DNA of 64,000 nucleotides, taken from contig NZ_CP062253.1 in NCBI RefSeq assembly GCF_014863585.1, positions 5,021,001-5,085,000 of the forward strand, in the 5' to 3' direction. The position numbers and the translations under genes were made by a program. The notes beneath the pieces were generated by a model, which saw nothing but the letters and a program-made list of their open reading frames with translations, was not told the origin of the DNA and did no database searches. How positions within the stretch are numbered: the stretch's first letter is position 1; each line of letters opens with the position of its first letter. Below, in pieces: positions 27,185-36,127 of this stretch. The stretch is from Pseudomonas gozinkensis (GTDB taxonomy: Bacteria > Pseudomonadota > Gammaproteobacteria > Pseudomonadales > Pseudomonadaceae).

Positions 27185-28150
27185 GTGACGGACACCCACC
27201 GCTCCCCTCCGCCTTCATCGGCGCAGGACGCCGCCAGCGCAATGGACCAGGCCCTGGACTGGCTCATCGTGCTCGGCAGTCCGGACGAGGAGCAGACCCG
27301 GCAATTCCATGCCTGGCTGGCGGCCGATCCGTTGAATACCGAGGCGTTCGCCAAGGCCCAGGCGATCTGGGACGGCCCGCAGATCGCCGAATGCGCGCAG
27401 AACCTCGCCGCCAAACCGAAGAAAGTCACCGTCCTCACTCGCCTGCGCCCGCACTGGAAACCGCTGGCCACCGCCGCGGTGCTGCTACTCGGGCTGTTCA
27501 GTTTCAGCAACCTGCCGATGCGTCTGCAGGCCGATCACCTGACCGTGGTCGGCGAGCGTCAGCGCCTGCAGCTTGAGGACGGCTCGAAAGTCCTGCTCAA
27601 TACCAATTCCGCGTTCTCCAGCACGATCAACGATCAGCAGCGAGTCGCGCGGCTGTATCAGGGCGAAGCGTTTTTCGAGATCCCGGCGAGCCGTAACCAG
27701 CCGCTGGAACTCGACGCCGGCCCGGTGAAAGCCAGCGTGCGCGATACCGCTTTCGCCGTGCGCTATCTGGACGGCGTGGCGCAGGTGCGGGTGCAGCGCG
27801 GCGATGTTGATCTGCGGGCGACCCGTGACGATGCGCGGGTGCGGCTGTCCGCCGGGGAAAGCATCCGCATCGGCCCGAACGGTTTCGATCGCCCGGCCAA
27901 GGTCGACGCCGCCACCGATCTGGCGTGGGTGCAGGGTCGGCTGATCTTCGAGAACTGCCCGCTGAACCAGGTGCTGGCCGAACTGCGTCGCTACTATCCG
28001 GGCTTCATCATCAACACCAACGAGCAGTTGGCCGACGTCGCCGTCACCGGCAATTACCGTCTCGACCAGCCGCTGGACGTGGTGCGTTCGCTCGCTCACA
28101 TTACCTCGGCCAAGCTTCAGGAATTCCCGGCGCTGGTGATTTTGAACTAA
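27185..28150 (+). CDS. hxuR: FecR-family anti-sigma regulator (HxuR-like)
   Basis: A 321-aa single-pass inner-membrane regulator. The cytoplasmic N-terminus (about 1-90) has the FecR N-terminal pattern ALDWLIVLGSPDEEQTRQFHAWLAADPLNTEAFAKAQAIW. A membrane helix (ATAAVLLLGLFSFSNL) is followed by the periplasmic FecR domain with the LEDGSKVLLNTNSAFS and GEAFFEIPASRNQPLEL motifs. It would receive the signal from the receptor's STN domain and control HxuI. GTG at 27185 follows CGAGGAAACACC and is preferred over a GTG at 27158. Confidence 0.88.
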   Translation: MTDTHRSPPPSSAQDAASAMDQALDWLIVLGSPDEEQTRQFHAWLAADPLNTEAFAKAQAIWDGPQIAECAQNLAAKPKKVTVLTRLRPHWKPLATAAVLLLGLFSFSNLPMRLQADHLTVVGERQRLQLEDGSKVLLNTNSAFSSTINDQQRVARLYQGEAFFEIPASRNQPLELDAGPVKASVRDTAFAVRYLDGVAQVRVQRGDVDLRATRDDARVRLSAGESIRIGPNGFDRPAKVDAATDLAWVQGRLIFENCPLNQVLAELRRYYPGFIINTNEQLADVAVTGNYRLDQPLDVVRSLAHITSAKLQEFPALVILN

Positions 28151-28169
28151 ATGAGAATTATTTTTACTC
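28149..28169 (+). promoter_or_regulatory. Possible second Fur box, upstream of hxuA
   Basis: AAATGAGAATTATTTTTACT carries a good half of the AATGAGAATTATTCTCATT-type Fur site, but the other half is poor. It overlaps the -35 part of the ECF-type promoter next to it. Confidence 0.45.
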
Positions 28170-28197
28170 GATAGCCAAAGCTCGTTCGTCTCGTTAT
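28161..28197 (+). promoter_or_regulatory. ECF-type promoter of hxuA
   Basis: TTTTTACT, 18 bases, CGTCTCGTTAT. The identical elements with identical spacing lie before the haem oxygenase gene (30904-30940). The CGTC core is typical of ECF -10 elements, so both are probably read by the ECF sigma encoded at 26542. Confidence 0.75.
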
Positions 28198-28272
28198 AGC
28201 CAATGCAATTGATTCGCATCTCGCGAGATCAATCAGCACCTATAAAGATTCGTGCGACACGGAGCGCTATCG

Positions 28273-30858
28273 ATGTCCTCACGCCTTACCCGCCAGACTT
28301 CTTCCCCTTCCCGCGTGCTGTCGCTGCTGACCGCCGCCATCCTGATGGCCGGCACCGCGCCGCTGATGGCCGCCACCGAACAGCCGACGCGCAACATGGG
28401 CGACTACTCGTTCGCCATCGGCCAGCAGCCGCTGGTGTCGGCGCTCAATGCGTTCACCGCCGTCACGGGCTGGCAGGTCGGTTTGCCGGCAGAACTGGGT
28501 CAGGACGTGTCGTCGCCGGGCGTGCGCGGTTCGCTGCCACCGGAAAAAGCCCTGGAGCGCCTGTTGGTGGGGACCAACCTGAGCTTCCGTAAACTGAGCA
28601 ACAACAACGTCGTGCTGGAAAAGCGCGCCAGCAGCGGCGCACTCAATCTTGATCAGGTGACCATCAGCGCCACCCGTCAGGAGCAGTCGATCAACAGCGT
28701 GCCAGCCACCGTCACCGTGCAGACCCGTCAGGATCTGGACCGCAACAACGTCAACACCATCAAGGATCTGGTGCGCTACGAGCCGGGCGTCTCCGTCGGC
28801 GGCGCCGGCCAGCGCGGCGGGATCAGCGGCTACAACATTCGCGGCATCGACGGCGACCGGATTCTGACTCAGGTCGACGGCGTCGAAGTGCCAGACGGTT
28901 TCTTCAACGGCCCTTACGCCAAGACCCAGCGCAACTACGTCGACCCGGAAATCATCAAGCGCGTCGAAATCCTCCGTGGCCCGGCCTCGGTGCTGTACGG
29001 CAGCAACGCCATCGGCGGCGCGGTCAGTTACTACACCCTCGACCCGGACGACATCATCAAGCCCGGCAAAGACGTCGGCGCCCGCCTGAAAACCGGCTAC
29101 AGCTCCGCCGACGAGAGCTGGCTGAAATCCGCCACCGTCGCCGGTCGCGCCGACCAGTTCGACGGCTTGCTGCACTACAGCCAGCGCGACGGCCACGAAA
29201 CCGATTCCTACGGCAGCAACAACGGCACCGGCCTTGAGCGCACCGCCGCCAACCCGGAGGACGTGAAAGCCACCAACGTGCTGGCCAAGATCGGCTGGAA
29301 CTACAACGAAGGTTCGCGCCTGGGCCTGACCTACGAAAAGTACAAGGATGATCGCGACACCGATCAGAAAAGCGCCTACGGCGGCCCGTACTTCAACGGT
29401 GCCCCGACGATCCCGGACAGCGTGCTGCCCGGCGGCATGTACCAGTGGCGCACCGGCAACGACACCATCACCCGCGAGCGTTTCGGCCTGGAGCACAGCT
29501 TCGAGTTGAACAGCCTGCTGGCGGACAACGTGAAGTGGAGCCTCAACCACCAGACCGCCAAAACCGACCAGAGCACCGACGAGTTCTACTACCCGATCAC
29601 CCGTAAAGTGCTGCGCACCCGCGACACGATCTACGAAGAGAAACAGTGGGTCTTCGACGCGCAACTGGACAAGGCATTCGCCATCGGTGACACCGATCAC
29701 GTGCTGACCTACGGCACCACCATCAAGCAGCAGAAAGTCACCGGCTCGCGCAGCGGCGACGGCACGTGCCTGGCGGTCGGTCGCGGCTGCACCGCCATCG
29801 GCGCCACCAGCGCGGCTGACGTACTGAAAAAATCCAGCGACTTCCCGGACCCGACCATCAACACCTACAGCCTGTTCGCCCAGGATCAGATCAGCTGGAA
29901 CAACTGGACCTTCCTGCCGGGCCTGCGCTACGACTACACCCAGCTCAAGCCGCACATCACCCAGGAATTCCTCAACACCGTGGCCGCCGACGGCAACGGC
30001 ACAGTCAGCGACAAGAACAAGACCTGGCATAAAGTCTCGCCGAAATTCGGCCTGACCTACGCACTGACCGAAAACTACACCTGGTACGGCCAATACGCCG
30101 AAGGCTTCCGCACCCCGACCGCGAAAGCGCTGTACGGCCGCTTCGAGAACAGCACCACCGGCTACAACGTGGCGCCGAACCCGGACCTGGAACCGGAAAA
30201 AAGCAAAAGCTATGAAACCGGCCTGCGCGGCAACTTCGAGCAAGGCTCGTTCGACGTGGCGGTGTTCTATAACAAGTACCGCGACTTCATCAACGAAGAC
30301 GCCGTCACCCCGGGCTACAGCGAGCTGACCTTCCAGTCCAGCAACATCAAGCACGCGACCATCAAGGGTGCGGAAGTCAAAGGTCGCCTGAACCTCGATT
30401 CGTTCGGCGCGCCACAGGGCCTGTACACCCAGGGTTCGATCTCCTACGCCTATGGACGCAACAACGACAACGGCGAGCCATTGAACAGCGTCAATCCGCT
30501 GACCGGCGTGTTCGGTCTGGGTTATGACCAGGACAACTACGGCGGCCTGCTGAGCTGGACCGTGGTCAAGAAGAAGGATCGCGTCGACGACAGCAACTTC
30601 AAGTCGCCGGACGGCGTCAGCAGCCAGTTCAAGTCGCCGGGCTTCGGCGTTCTCGATCTGGCCGGTTATTACAAGGTCACCGACGACGTCACCGTCAGCG
30701 GCGGCATCTACAACCTGACCGACAAGAAATACTGGCTGTGGGATGACGTGCGCGGTTACGACAGCGTCGGCGAAGCGTCGGTGACACAACCGGCCAACCT
30801 CGATCGCCTGACCCAGCCGGGTCGCAACTTCGCGATCAATCTGGTCTGGGATATCTGA
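28273..30858 (+). CDS. hxuA: TonB-dependent haem/haemoprotein receptor with signalling domain (HxuA-like)
   Basis: An 861-aa outer-membrane receptor. A signal peptide (cleavage near LMAA/TEQP) precedes an STN signalling domain (about 45-120; FAIGQQPLVSALNAFTAVTGWQ), then the TonB box region (LDQVTISATRQ), the plug (VRYEPGVSVGG, VEILRGPASVLYGSNAIGGAVSY) and a beta-barrel ending NFAINLVWDI. GFRTPTAKALYG and APNPDLEPEKS correspond to the FRAP/NPDL boxes of haem receptors. It lies downstream of the sigma and anti-sigma genes and is followed by haem oxygenase. The ATG at 28273 follows GGAG. Confidence 0.92.
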   Translation: MSSRLTRQTSSPSRVLSLLTAAILMAGTAPLMAATEQPTRNMGDYSFAIGQQPLVSALNAFTAVTGWQVGLPAELGQDVSSPGVRGSLPPEKALERLLVGTNLSFRKLSNNNVVLEKRASSGALNLDQVTISATRQEQSINSVPATVTVQTRQDLDRNNVNTIKDLVRYEPGVSVGGAGQRGGISGYNIRGIDGDRILTQVDGVEVPDGFFNGPYAKTQRNYVDPEIIKRVEILRGPASVLYGSNAIGGAVSYYTLDPDDIIKPGKDVGARLKTGYSSADESWLKSATVAGRADQFDGLLHYSQRDGHETDSYGSNNGTGLERTAANPEDVKATNVLAKIGWNYNEGSRLGLTYEKYKDDRDTDQKSAYGGPYFNGAPTIPDSVLPGGMYQWRTGNDTITRERFGLEHSFELNSLLADNVKWSLNHQTAKTDQSTDEFYYPITRKVLRTRDTIYEEKQWVFDAQLDKAFAIGDTDHVLTYGTTIKQQKVTGSRSGDGTCLAVGRGCTAIGATSAADVLKKSSDFPDPTINTYSLFAQDQISWNNWTFLPGLRYDYTQLKPHITQEFLNTVAADGNGTVSDKNKTWHKVSPKFGLTYALTENYTWYGQYAEGFRTPTAKALYGRFENSTTGYNVAPNPDLEPEKSKSYETGLRGNFEQGSFDVAVFYNKYRDFINEDAVTPGYSELTFQSSNIKHATIKGAEVKGRLNLDSFGAPQGLYTQGSISYAYGRNNDNGEPLNSVNPLTGVFGLGYDQDNYGGLLSWTVVKKKDRVDDSNFKSPDGVSSQFKSPGFGVLDLAGYYKVTDDVTVSGGIYNLTDKKYWLWDDVRGYDSVGEASVTQPANLDRLTQPGRNFAINLVWDI

Positions 30859-30866
30859 TCCGGATG

Positions 30867-30908
30867 ACCTCACGGCGCGCATGCATTGCCGCGCCGTGAG
30901 GTTTTTTT
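30867..30908 (+). terminator. Rho-independent terminator after hxuA
   Basis: ACCTCACGGCGCG and CGCGCCGTGAGGT form a perfect 13-bp stem with a 10-base loop, followed by seven T. Its T-run also forms the start of the -35 element of the next promoter. Confidence 0.94.
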
Positions 30909-30940
30909 ACTGTCCGGCGCTTGCCCGTACGTCTCGTTAT
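30904..30940 (+). promoter_or_regulatory. ECF-type promoter of the haem oxygenase gene
   Basis: TTTTTACT-N18-CGTCTCGTTAT, the same as before hxuA. It begins inside the terminator T-run and ends 29 bases before the haem oxygenase ATG. Confidence 0.72.
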
Positions 30941-30969
30941 CAAGCGCCTCTTCTTTTCAAGGACATCTC

Positions 30970-31566
30970 ATGAGCACCCCGGAAAAAGCCCTGCGTTCGC
31001 AACGCCTGAACCAGATCACCCACGAGCCGCACAGCAAGCTCGACGCGCTGGTCAAGGCCCACGCGCCGTTCGAGACCCGCGCCAATTTCGCCCGGTTCGT
31101 GGTCGCGCAGTACCTGTTCCAGTCGGAACTGGTGTCGCTGTACAACGATGCCGAACTGACCGACATCGTCCCTGACCTGCCGGCCCGCTGCCGCGCCGAA
31201 GCGGCCAGGGCCGACCTCGCCGACCTCGACACCGAAGTGCCTGCGCCAGTGGCCGGCGCGGTGAAAAACCCGAGCAAGGCCCGCGCCCTGGGCTGGATCT
31301 TCGTGTCCGAGGGTTCCAAGCTCGGTGCTGCGTTCCTGATCAAACGTGCGGTGGCGCTGGACCTGAGCGAAACCTTCGGCGCCCGTCACCTGGGCGAGCC
31401 TGAAGGCGGTCGCGCCGAAGGCTGGAAGAGCTTTGTGCGCACCCTCGATTCGCTGCAATTCAGTGCCGAAGAGGAAGCCGAAGTCGAGCAAGGCGCGATT
31501 GACGCGTTCAACCGCTTCACCGTGCTGCTGGAACAGGCTTACGCCAAAGAAGCCGAACCGGCCTGA
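30970..31566 (+). CDS. hemO: Biliverdin-producing haem oxygenase (HemO/PigA-like)
   Basis: A 198-aa haem oxygenase, the same length as P. aeruginosa PigA/HemO, which opens haem to release iron, CO and biliverdin. The proximal haem ligand is predicted as His21 in NQITHEPHSKL, and the distal helix is LGWIFVSEGSKLGAAFLIKRA. Asn14 and the Phe in GWIFVSEG correspond to PigA residues tied to delta/beta cleavage, so non-alpha biliverdin is plausible. The ATG at 30970 follows AAGGACATCTC. The gene sits just beyond a terminator and has its own ECF-type promoter. Confidence 0.92.
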   Translation: MSTPEKALRSQRLNQITHEPHSKLDALVKAHAPFETRANFARFVVAQYLFQSELVSLYNDAELTDIVPDLPARCRAEAARADLADLDTEVPAPVAGAVKNPSKARALGWIFVSEGSKLGAAFLIKRAVALDLSETFGARHLGEPEGGRAEGWKSFVRTLDSLQFSAEEEAEVEQGAIDAFNRFTVLLEQAYAKEAEPA

Positions 31567-31587
31567 GCCACACCGGACACAAAACCC

Positions 31588-31678
31588 TGTGGGAGCTGGC
31601 TTGCCAGCGATGACGGCGCGTCAGACAACATCCGTGTCGACTGACCGGACGCTATCGCTGGCAAGCCAGCTCCCACAA
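31588..31678. repeat. REPIN, GCTGGC family
   Basis: TGTGGGAGCTGGCTTGCCAG and its inverse face outward. It lies between hemO and the DUF454 gene. Confidence 0.9.
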
Positions 31679-31735
31679 GGAGTTGCGTAAGTCTGTAAGA
31701 TTCCTGCCCTGTCTCATAAGCCTCTCGCTGAGCCC

Positions 31736-32131
31736 ATGCCCCAACCCGCCTCCTCCCGACTCGCCCGCCTGCTGTTCGGCCTGCTCGCCTATGTCAGCCT
31801 CGGCATCGGCCTGATCGCCATCGTCGTGCCCGGCCTGCCGACCACCGAGTTCATCCTGCTCGCCGCCTGGGCCGCGACCCGCAGTTCGCCGCGCCTGAGT
31901 GCCTGGCTGGAAAACCACCGGCTGTTCGGCCCGATCCTGAGCAACTGGCGCAACGGCAAGATCATCGCCCGCAAGGCCAAGGTCAGCGCCACCGTCAGCA
32001 TGTTGCTGTGCGCCACGCTGATGCTGGTGATGCTCGATCACGGCTGGCCGATCTATCTGGCGATTGCAGGGATGATGATGGGCAACCTGTGGATCTGGTC
32101 GCGACCGGAAACGTTGCCGAAGATTTCCTGA
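31736..32131 (+). CDS. DUF454 (YbaN family) inner-membrane protein
   Basis: A 131-aa small membrane protein. Two hydrophobic stretches near the N-terminus (LLFGLLAYVSLGIGLIAIVVPGLPTTEFILLAAW) carry the family motif GLPTTEFILLAAWAATRSSPRL. RLFGPILSNWRNGKIIARKAK and a further C-terminal membrane hairpin follow. Its function is unknown. Members are often found near haem or iron genes, and here it follows haem oxygenase. Confidence 0.85.
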   Translation: MPQPASSRLARLLFGLLAYVSLGIGLIAIVVPGLPTTEFILLAAWAATRSSPRLSAWLENHRLFGPILSNWRNGKIIARKAKVSATVSMLLCATLMLVMLDHGWPIYLAIAGMMMGNLWIWSRPETLPKIS

Positions 32132-32312
32132 TTTTTCCCTTGTTTTCAGGGCTTTTACCCGCGCAAACGTTTAGCCATGACCGTTCGTCGGCATGCCGCT
32201 CATGCGTCCTCGCCCTGCGCCGATGAGCCTTGAATGGCGCTGAATGGATTTGGCGAACCGGGCACCTCCCCTGCCCCGTAGCCAACAGTTCATTCATTCG
32301 CGAGAACGTCCC

Positions 32313-34451
32313 ATGTTCGACTCTCTGTCCATTCGCCTGAAAATCGTCCTGCTCTCCGGCCTGTGCCTGCTCGGCGTGGTCGCGCTGATCGTCGGCATCA
32401 ACCTCTACCAGACCAATCAGAACGACGAACTGGTCAGCGAGTCGAGCAGCAAGATGCTCACCGCCAGCGTGCAGAACCTGCTGCAGGCCAAGGCTGCCGA
32501 ACAAGCGGTTCAAGTACAGAAAACCTTCGGCGAAAGCCTGTTGGTGATCACCGCGCTGGCCGATCAGATCAAGGACATGCGCGTCATGGCCGCCAAGCGT
32601 TCGCTGGACGCCGGCGCCCTGCGTGAAGAGCTGAACCTGAGCCTGAAAACCGCGTTCGAGCGCAACAGCAAGGTGCTCGGCATCTGGCTGGCGTTCGAAC
32701 CCAACGGCCTCGACGGCAAGGACAGCGAGTTCGTCAACGACGCCGCGCGCCAGTCCAACGAAGCCGGGCGCTTCGCCACCTACTGGAGCCGCGCCGCCGG
32801 TTCCGCGCTGAACACGATCATGGTCGAAGAGGACATGACCAAGACCACTCTCAGTGTCAGCGGCACACCGTACAACAGTTGGTACACCTGCCCCCGCGAC
32901 AACAAGCGCACCTGCCTGCTCGACCCGTACGCCGACACCGTGGGCGGCAAGGAAATGCTCATGACCACCATTTCCGTGCCGTTGCTGGTGGACGGCAAGA
33001 CCATCGGCGTGGTCGGCATCGACATCGCCCTCGATGCGCTGCAAGCGGCGGCCGTGAATTCCCAGCGTGAACTGTTCAACGGCGCCGGGCACATGCTGAT
33101 CGTCTCCGGCAGCGGCGTGCTTGGCGCCTACAGCACCGACGCGACCAAGGTCGGCAAAGGCATCGCCGAAACCCTCGGCGCCGAAGGCAAGGACATCCTG
33201 CAACTGCTGAGCGCCGGCACAGCGAAGATTCTGGAACAGGGCGATCTGATCCGCGCCGTGTACCCGGTCGATCCGATCGGCAATTCCCGGGCCTGGGGCG
33301 TGGTCATCGACCTGCCGAAACAAGTGCTGCTGGCCGACTCGGTCAAGCTGCAAGCGGTGCTCGACGACGCTCAGCAAGCCGGCATGATTACCGCGCTGTC
33401 GGTGGCCGTGATCGCAGGTCTGATCGGCCTTGTGCTGATCTGGCTCACTGCTTCGGGCGTGACCCGTCCGATCAATAGCGTTGCCGAGATGCTGAAGAAT
33501 ATCGCCAGTGGCGAAGGCGACCTGACCCAGCGCCTGAACTACACCAAGAAAGATGAACTGGGCGAACTGGTGAACTGGTTCAACCGTTTCCTCGACAAGC
33601 TGCAACCCACCATCGCCCAGATCAAACAGAGCATCACCGAAGCCCGTGGCACCGCCGATCAGTCGTCGGAAATCGCCCGCCAGACCAGCGAAGGCATGCA
33701 GGTGCAGTTCCGCGAGATCGATCAGGTGGCGACCGCGTCCAACGAAATGAGCGCCACCGCCCATGACGTTGCCAACAGCGCTTCGAACGCGGCCAACGCG
33801 GCGAAAGGCGCCGATCAGTCGGCCAAGGACGGGATGTCGATCATCGAGCGCAGCACCCGCGACATCAATCAACTGGCCGATGAAGTCAGCAAAGCGGTGA
33901 CCGAAGTCGAAGAGCTGGCGGTCAACAGCGAGCAGATCGGCTCGGTGCTGGAAGTGATCCGCAGCATCGCCGAACAGACCAACCTGCTGGCGCTGAACGC
34001 CGCGATCGAAGCGGCTCGTGCCGGTGAAAGCGGTCGTGGTTTTGCGGTGGTGGCCGACGAAGTCCGTAACCTGGCCAAACGAACCCAGGATTCGGTGGAA
34101 GAAATCCGCGTGGTCATCGAACGCATCCAGACCGGCACCCGTGGCGTGGTCGCGACCATGCATTCAAGCCAGACCCAGGCCCACAACAACGCCGGGCAGA
34201 TCCGCCAGGCTGTGGACGCCCTCGGCAAGATCAGCGACGCGGTCACCGTGATCAGCGACATGAACCTGCAGATCGCCAGCGCCGCCGAACAGCAGAGCGC
34301 CGTGGCCGAAGAGGTCAACCGCAACGTTTCGGCAATCCGCACCGTCACCGAAACCCTGACCGAACAGGCCACCGAATCGGCGGCGATCAGCAGCCAGCTC
34401 AACGCCCTGGCCAGTCAGCAGATGAAATTGATGGATCAGTTCCGCGTGTAA
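32313..34451 (+). CDS. Methyl-accepting chemotaxis protein with dCache-like sensor
   Basis: A 712-aa chemoreceptor. A membrane helix (about 9-30) precedes a periplasmic sensor of about 330 residues with a double-Cache pattern ([48 protein letters not shown]). A second helix ([19 protein letters not shown]), HAMP and a cytoplasmic signalling domain follow, with the hairpin tip [21 protein letters not shown]. The sensor resembles amino-acid dCache domains around WY and D-x-Y but lacks the usual Arg before WY, so the ligand is uncertain. No CheR-binding pentapeptide is seen. The ATG at 32313 fits the membrane anchor. Confidence 0.9.
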   Translation: MFDSLSIRLKIVLLSGLCLLGVVALIVGINLYQTNQNDELVSESSSKMLTASVQNLLQAKAAEQAVQVQKTFGESLLVITALADQIKDMRVMAAKRSLDAGALREELNLSLKTAFERNSKVLGIWLAFEPNGLDGKDSEFVNDAARQSNEAGRFATYWSRAAGSALNTIMVEEDMTKTTLSVSGTPYNSWYTCPRDNKRTCLLDPYADTVGGKEMLMTTISVPLLVDGKTIGVVGIDIALDALQAAAVNSQRELFNGAGHMLIVSGSGVLGAYSTDATKVGKGIAETLGAEGKDILQLLSAGTAKILEQGDLIRAVYPVDPIGNSRAWGVVIDLPKQVLLADSVKLQAVLDDAQQAGMITALSVAVIAGLIGLVLIWLTASGVTRPINSVAEMLKNIASGEGDLTQRLNYTKKDELGELVNWFNRFLDKLQPTIAQIKQSITEARGTADQSSEIARQTSEGMQVQFREIDQVATASNEMSATAHDVANSASNAANAAKGADQSAKDGMSIIERSTRDINQLADEVSKAVTEVEELAVNSEQIGSVLEVIRSIAEQTNLLALNAAIEAARAGESGRGFAVVADEVRNLAKRTQDSVEEIRVVIERIQTGTRGVVATMHSSQTQAHNNAGQIRQAVDALGKISDAVTVISDMNLQIASAAEQQSAVAEEVNRNVSAIRTVTETLTEQATESAAISSQLNALASQQMKLMDQFRV

Positions 34452-34471
34452 TCGCAGTCGCCCTGAATCCC

Positions 34472-34560
34472 TGTGGGAGCTGGCTTGCCAGCGATGGCGG
34501 TAGATCAGTCGATACATTGTTGACTGACACTCCGTAATCGCTGGCAAGCCAGCTCCCACA
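34472..34560. repeat. REPIN, GCTGGC family
   Basis: TGTGGGAGCTGGCTTGCCAG and its inverse face outward. It lies between the chemoreceptor and CoA-transferase genes. Confidence 0.9.
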
Positions 34561-34648
34561 GGGACCGGTGATGTCCGGTAAATCGGGGATTTCATCTAAG
34601 CCAACAGCGTTTTGCACTATTCTGCCCTCTCGTTCCGGAGGGCCTTCG

Positions 34649-35995
34649 ATGACTGATCTGCTCACGTCCATTCAAGCCGCACTTGGCTTGTCCCGCACGC
34701 CGATTCCGTTCACCGGCGAGGGCGCCCTGCCTTCGGCGTTTGCCGTCACCGACCTTGCCTGCGCGAGCATTGCCGCGGCCGGGCAAGCCGTCGCCGAACT
34801 CCTTCAGCAGCAAACCGGCGACTTGCCCAGCGTAGAAGTCGACCGCCGCCTCGCCTCGTTCTGGTTCGCCACTTCACTGCGGCCAATCGGCTGGGAAGTC
34901 CCGCCGCTCTGGGATCCGGTGGCCGGCGACTACGCGACCAAAGACGGCTGGATTCGCCTGCACACCAACGCCCCGCATCACCGCGCCGCTGCTGAAAGCG
35001 TGCTGGGCGCCTGTGCCGACCGCGCGGCGATGGCGGCGAAAGTCGCACAATGGGCCAGTGCCGATCTGGAGCGAGCGGTGGTCGAGGCCAAGGGTTGTGC
35101 GGCCGAAATGCGCAGTTGGGAGCAGTGGCAGAAACATCCCCAAGGGTTGGCGGTGAATGCCGAACCCATGGTGCATTTCAGTGATGGGAAAGACGAAAGT
35201 CATCAACCCTGGCAAGGCTCGGTGGCGCAACCATTGGCCGGACTCAAGGTGCTCGACCTGACTCGCGTACTCGCCGGCCCGACTGCCAGCCGTTTCCTCG
35301 CTGGGCTGGGCGCCAATGTCCTGCGCATCGATCCACCGACCTGGAACGAACCCGGCGTGGTGCCGGAAGTAACCCTCGGCAAGCGTTGTGCGCGGCTGGA
35401 TCTGCATCAACCGGCAGATCGCGCAGTGTTCGAAAGCCTGCTCAAGGATGCCGACATTCTGTTGCACGGCTATCGCGCCGACGCCCTTGAACATCTCGGC
35501 TTCGGCGTCGAACGTCGCCGGCAACTGGCGCCGGGGCTGATCGATGTCTGCCTCAACGCTTACGGCTGGAGCGGCCCGTGGCAGAACCGTCGGGGCTTCG
35601 ACAGTCTGGTGCAGATGAGCAGCGGGATTGCCGAGGCAGGACAGCGCTGGAAGCAGGCGGACAAACCGACGCCGTTGCCGGTGCAGGCGCTGGATCATGC
35701 GACGGGGTATCTGATGGCGGCAAGTGTGATTCGGTTGCTGGCTGACCGGTTACGCAGTGGTCGAGGTGGGTCGGCACGGTTGTCGCTGGCGCGGACGGCG
35801 AAGTTGTTGATTGAGGATGGGGCTGGGACTGACGAAGCGTTGCGTCCGGAAAATCCACAAGATCAAAGCTCGCTGGTGGAGCAGACACCTTGGGGGCCGG
35901 CGCATCGGCTACAAGCGCCGCTTCGTATCGCAGGAACGTCGTTGCAGTGGTCTTTGCCGGCGACTGAGTTGGGATCGCATCGTCCGCAGTGGTGA
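34649..35995 (+). CDS. Class III CoA-transferase (CaiB/BaiF family)
   Basis: A 448-aa family III CoA-transferase. The C-terminal two thirds carries LAGLKVLDLTRVLAGPTASRFLAGLGANVLRID, which holds the usual LD-x-RV-x-AGP motif, and LLKDADILLHGYRADALEHLGFG. GLIDVCLNAYGWSGPWQNRRGFDSLVQMSSG is also typical. The catalytic Asp expected after such a Gly-rich loop is not clearly identifiable by eye. The N-terminal 190 residues form an additional domain. The substrate is unknown. The start follows GGAGGGCCTTCG. Confidence 0.82.
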   Translation: MTDLLTSIQAALGLSRTPIPFTGEGALPSAFAVTDLACASIAAAGQAVAELLQQQTGDLPSVEVDRRLASFWFATSLRPIGWEVPPLWDPVAGDYATKDGWIRLHTNAPHHRAAAESVLGACADRAAMAAKVAQWASADLERAVVEAKGCAAEMRSWEQWQKHPQGLAVNAEPMVHFSDGKDESHQPWQGSVAQPLAGLKVLDLTRVLAGPTASRFLAGLGANVLRIDPPTWNEPGVVPEVTLGKRCARLDLHQPADRAVFESLLKDADILLHGYRADALEHLGFGVERRRQLAPGLIDVCLNAYGWSGPWQNRRGFDSLVQMSSGIAEAGQRWKQADKPTPLPVQALDHATGYLMAASVIRLLADRLRSGRGGSARLSLARTAKLLIEDGAGTDEALRPENPQDQSSLVEQTPWGPAHRLQAPLRIAGTSLQWSLPATELGSHRPQW

Positions 35996-36006
35996 ATGTC
36001 AGACCG

Positions 36007-36099
36007 CCATCGCTGGCAAGCCAGCTCCCACAGGTCCAACGGTGTTTACGGATTTTGTGTACGGCCTGGATACTGTGGGAGCTGGCTTGCCAGCGATGG
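36007..36099. repeat. REPIN, GCTGGC family, inward type
   Basis: CCATCGCTGGCAAGCCAGC-TCCCACAG and its inverse face inward. It lies between the convergent CoA-transferase and alkA genes. Confidence 0.9.
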
Positions 36100-36127
36100 G
36101 GCCAGTAATGACAGCCTATCAGCCGGA

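Noticed and set aside
28279..30882. An 867-codon antisense frame opposite hxuA
   Set aside because: It is antisense shadow with low-complexity Val/Ala/Gly composition and no motifs, while the plus-strand receptor is complete.
31995..34163. A 722-codon antisense frame opposite the chemoreceptor
   Set aside because: It is the mirror of a high-GC gene with no domains or ribosome site.
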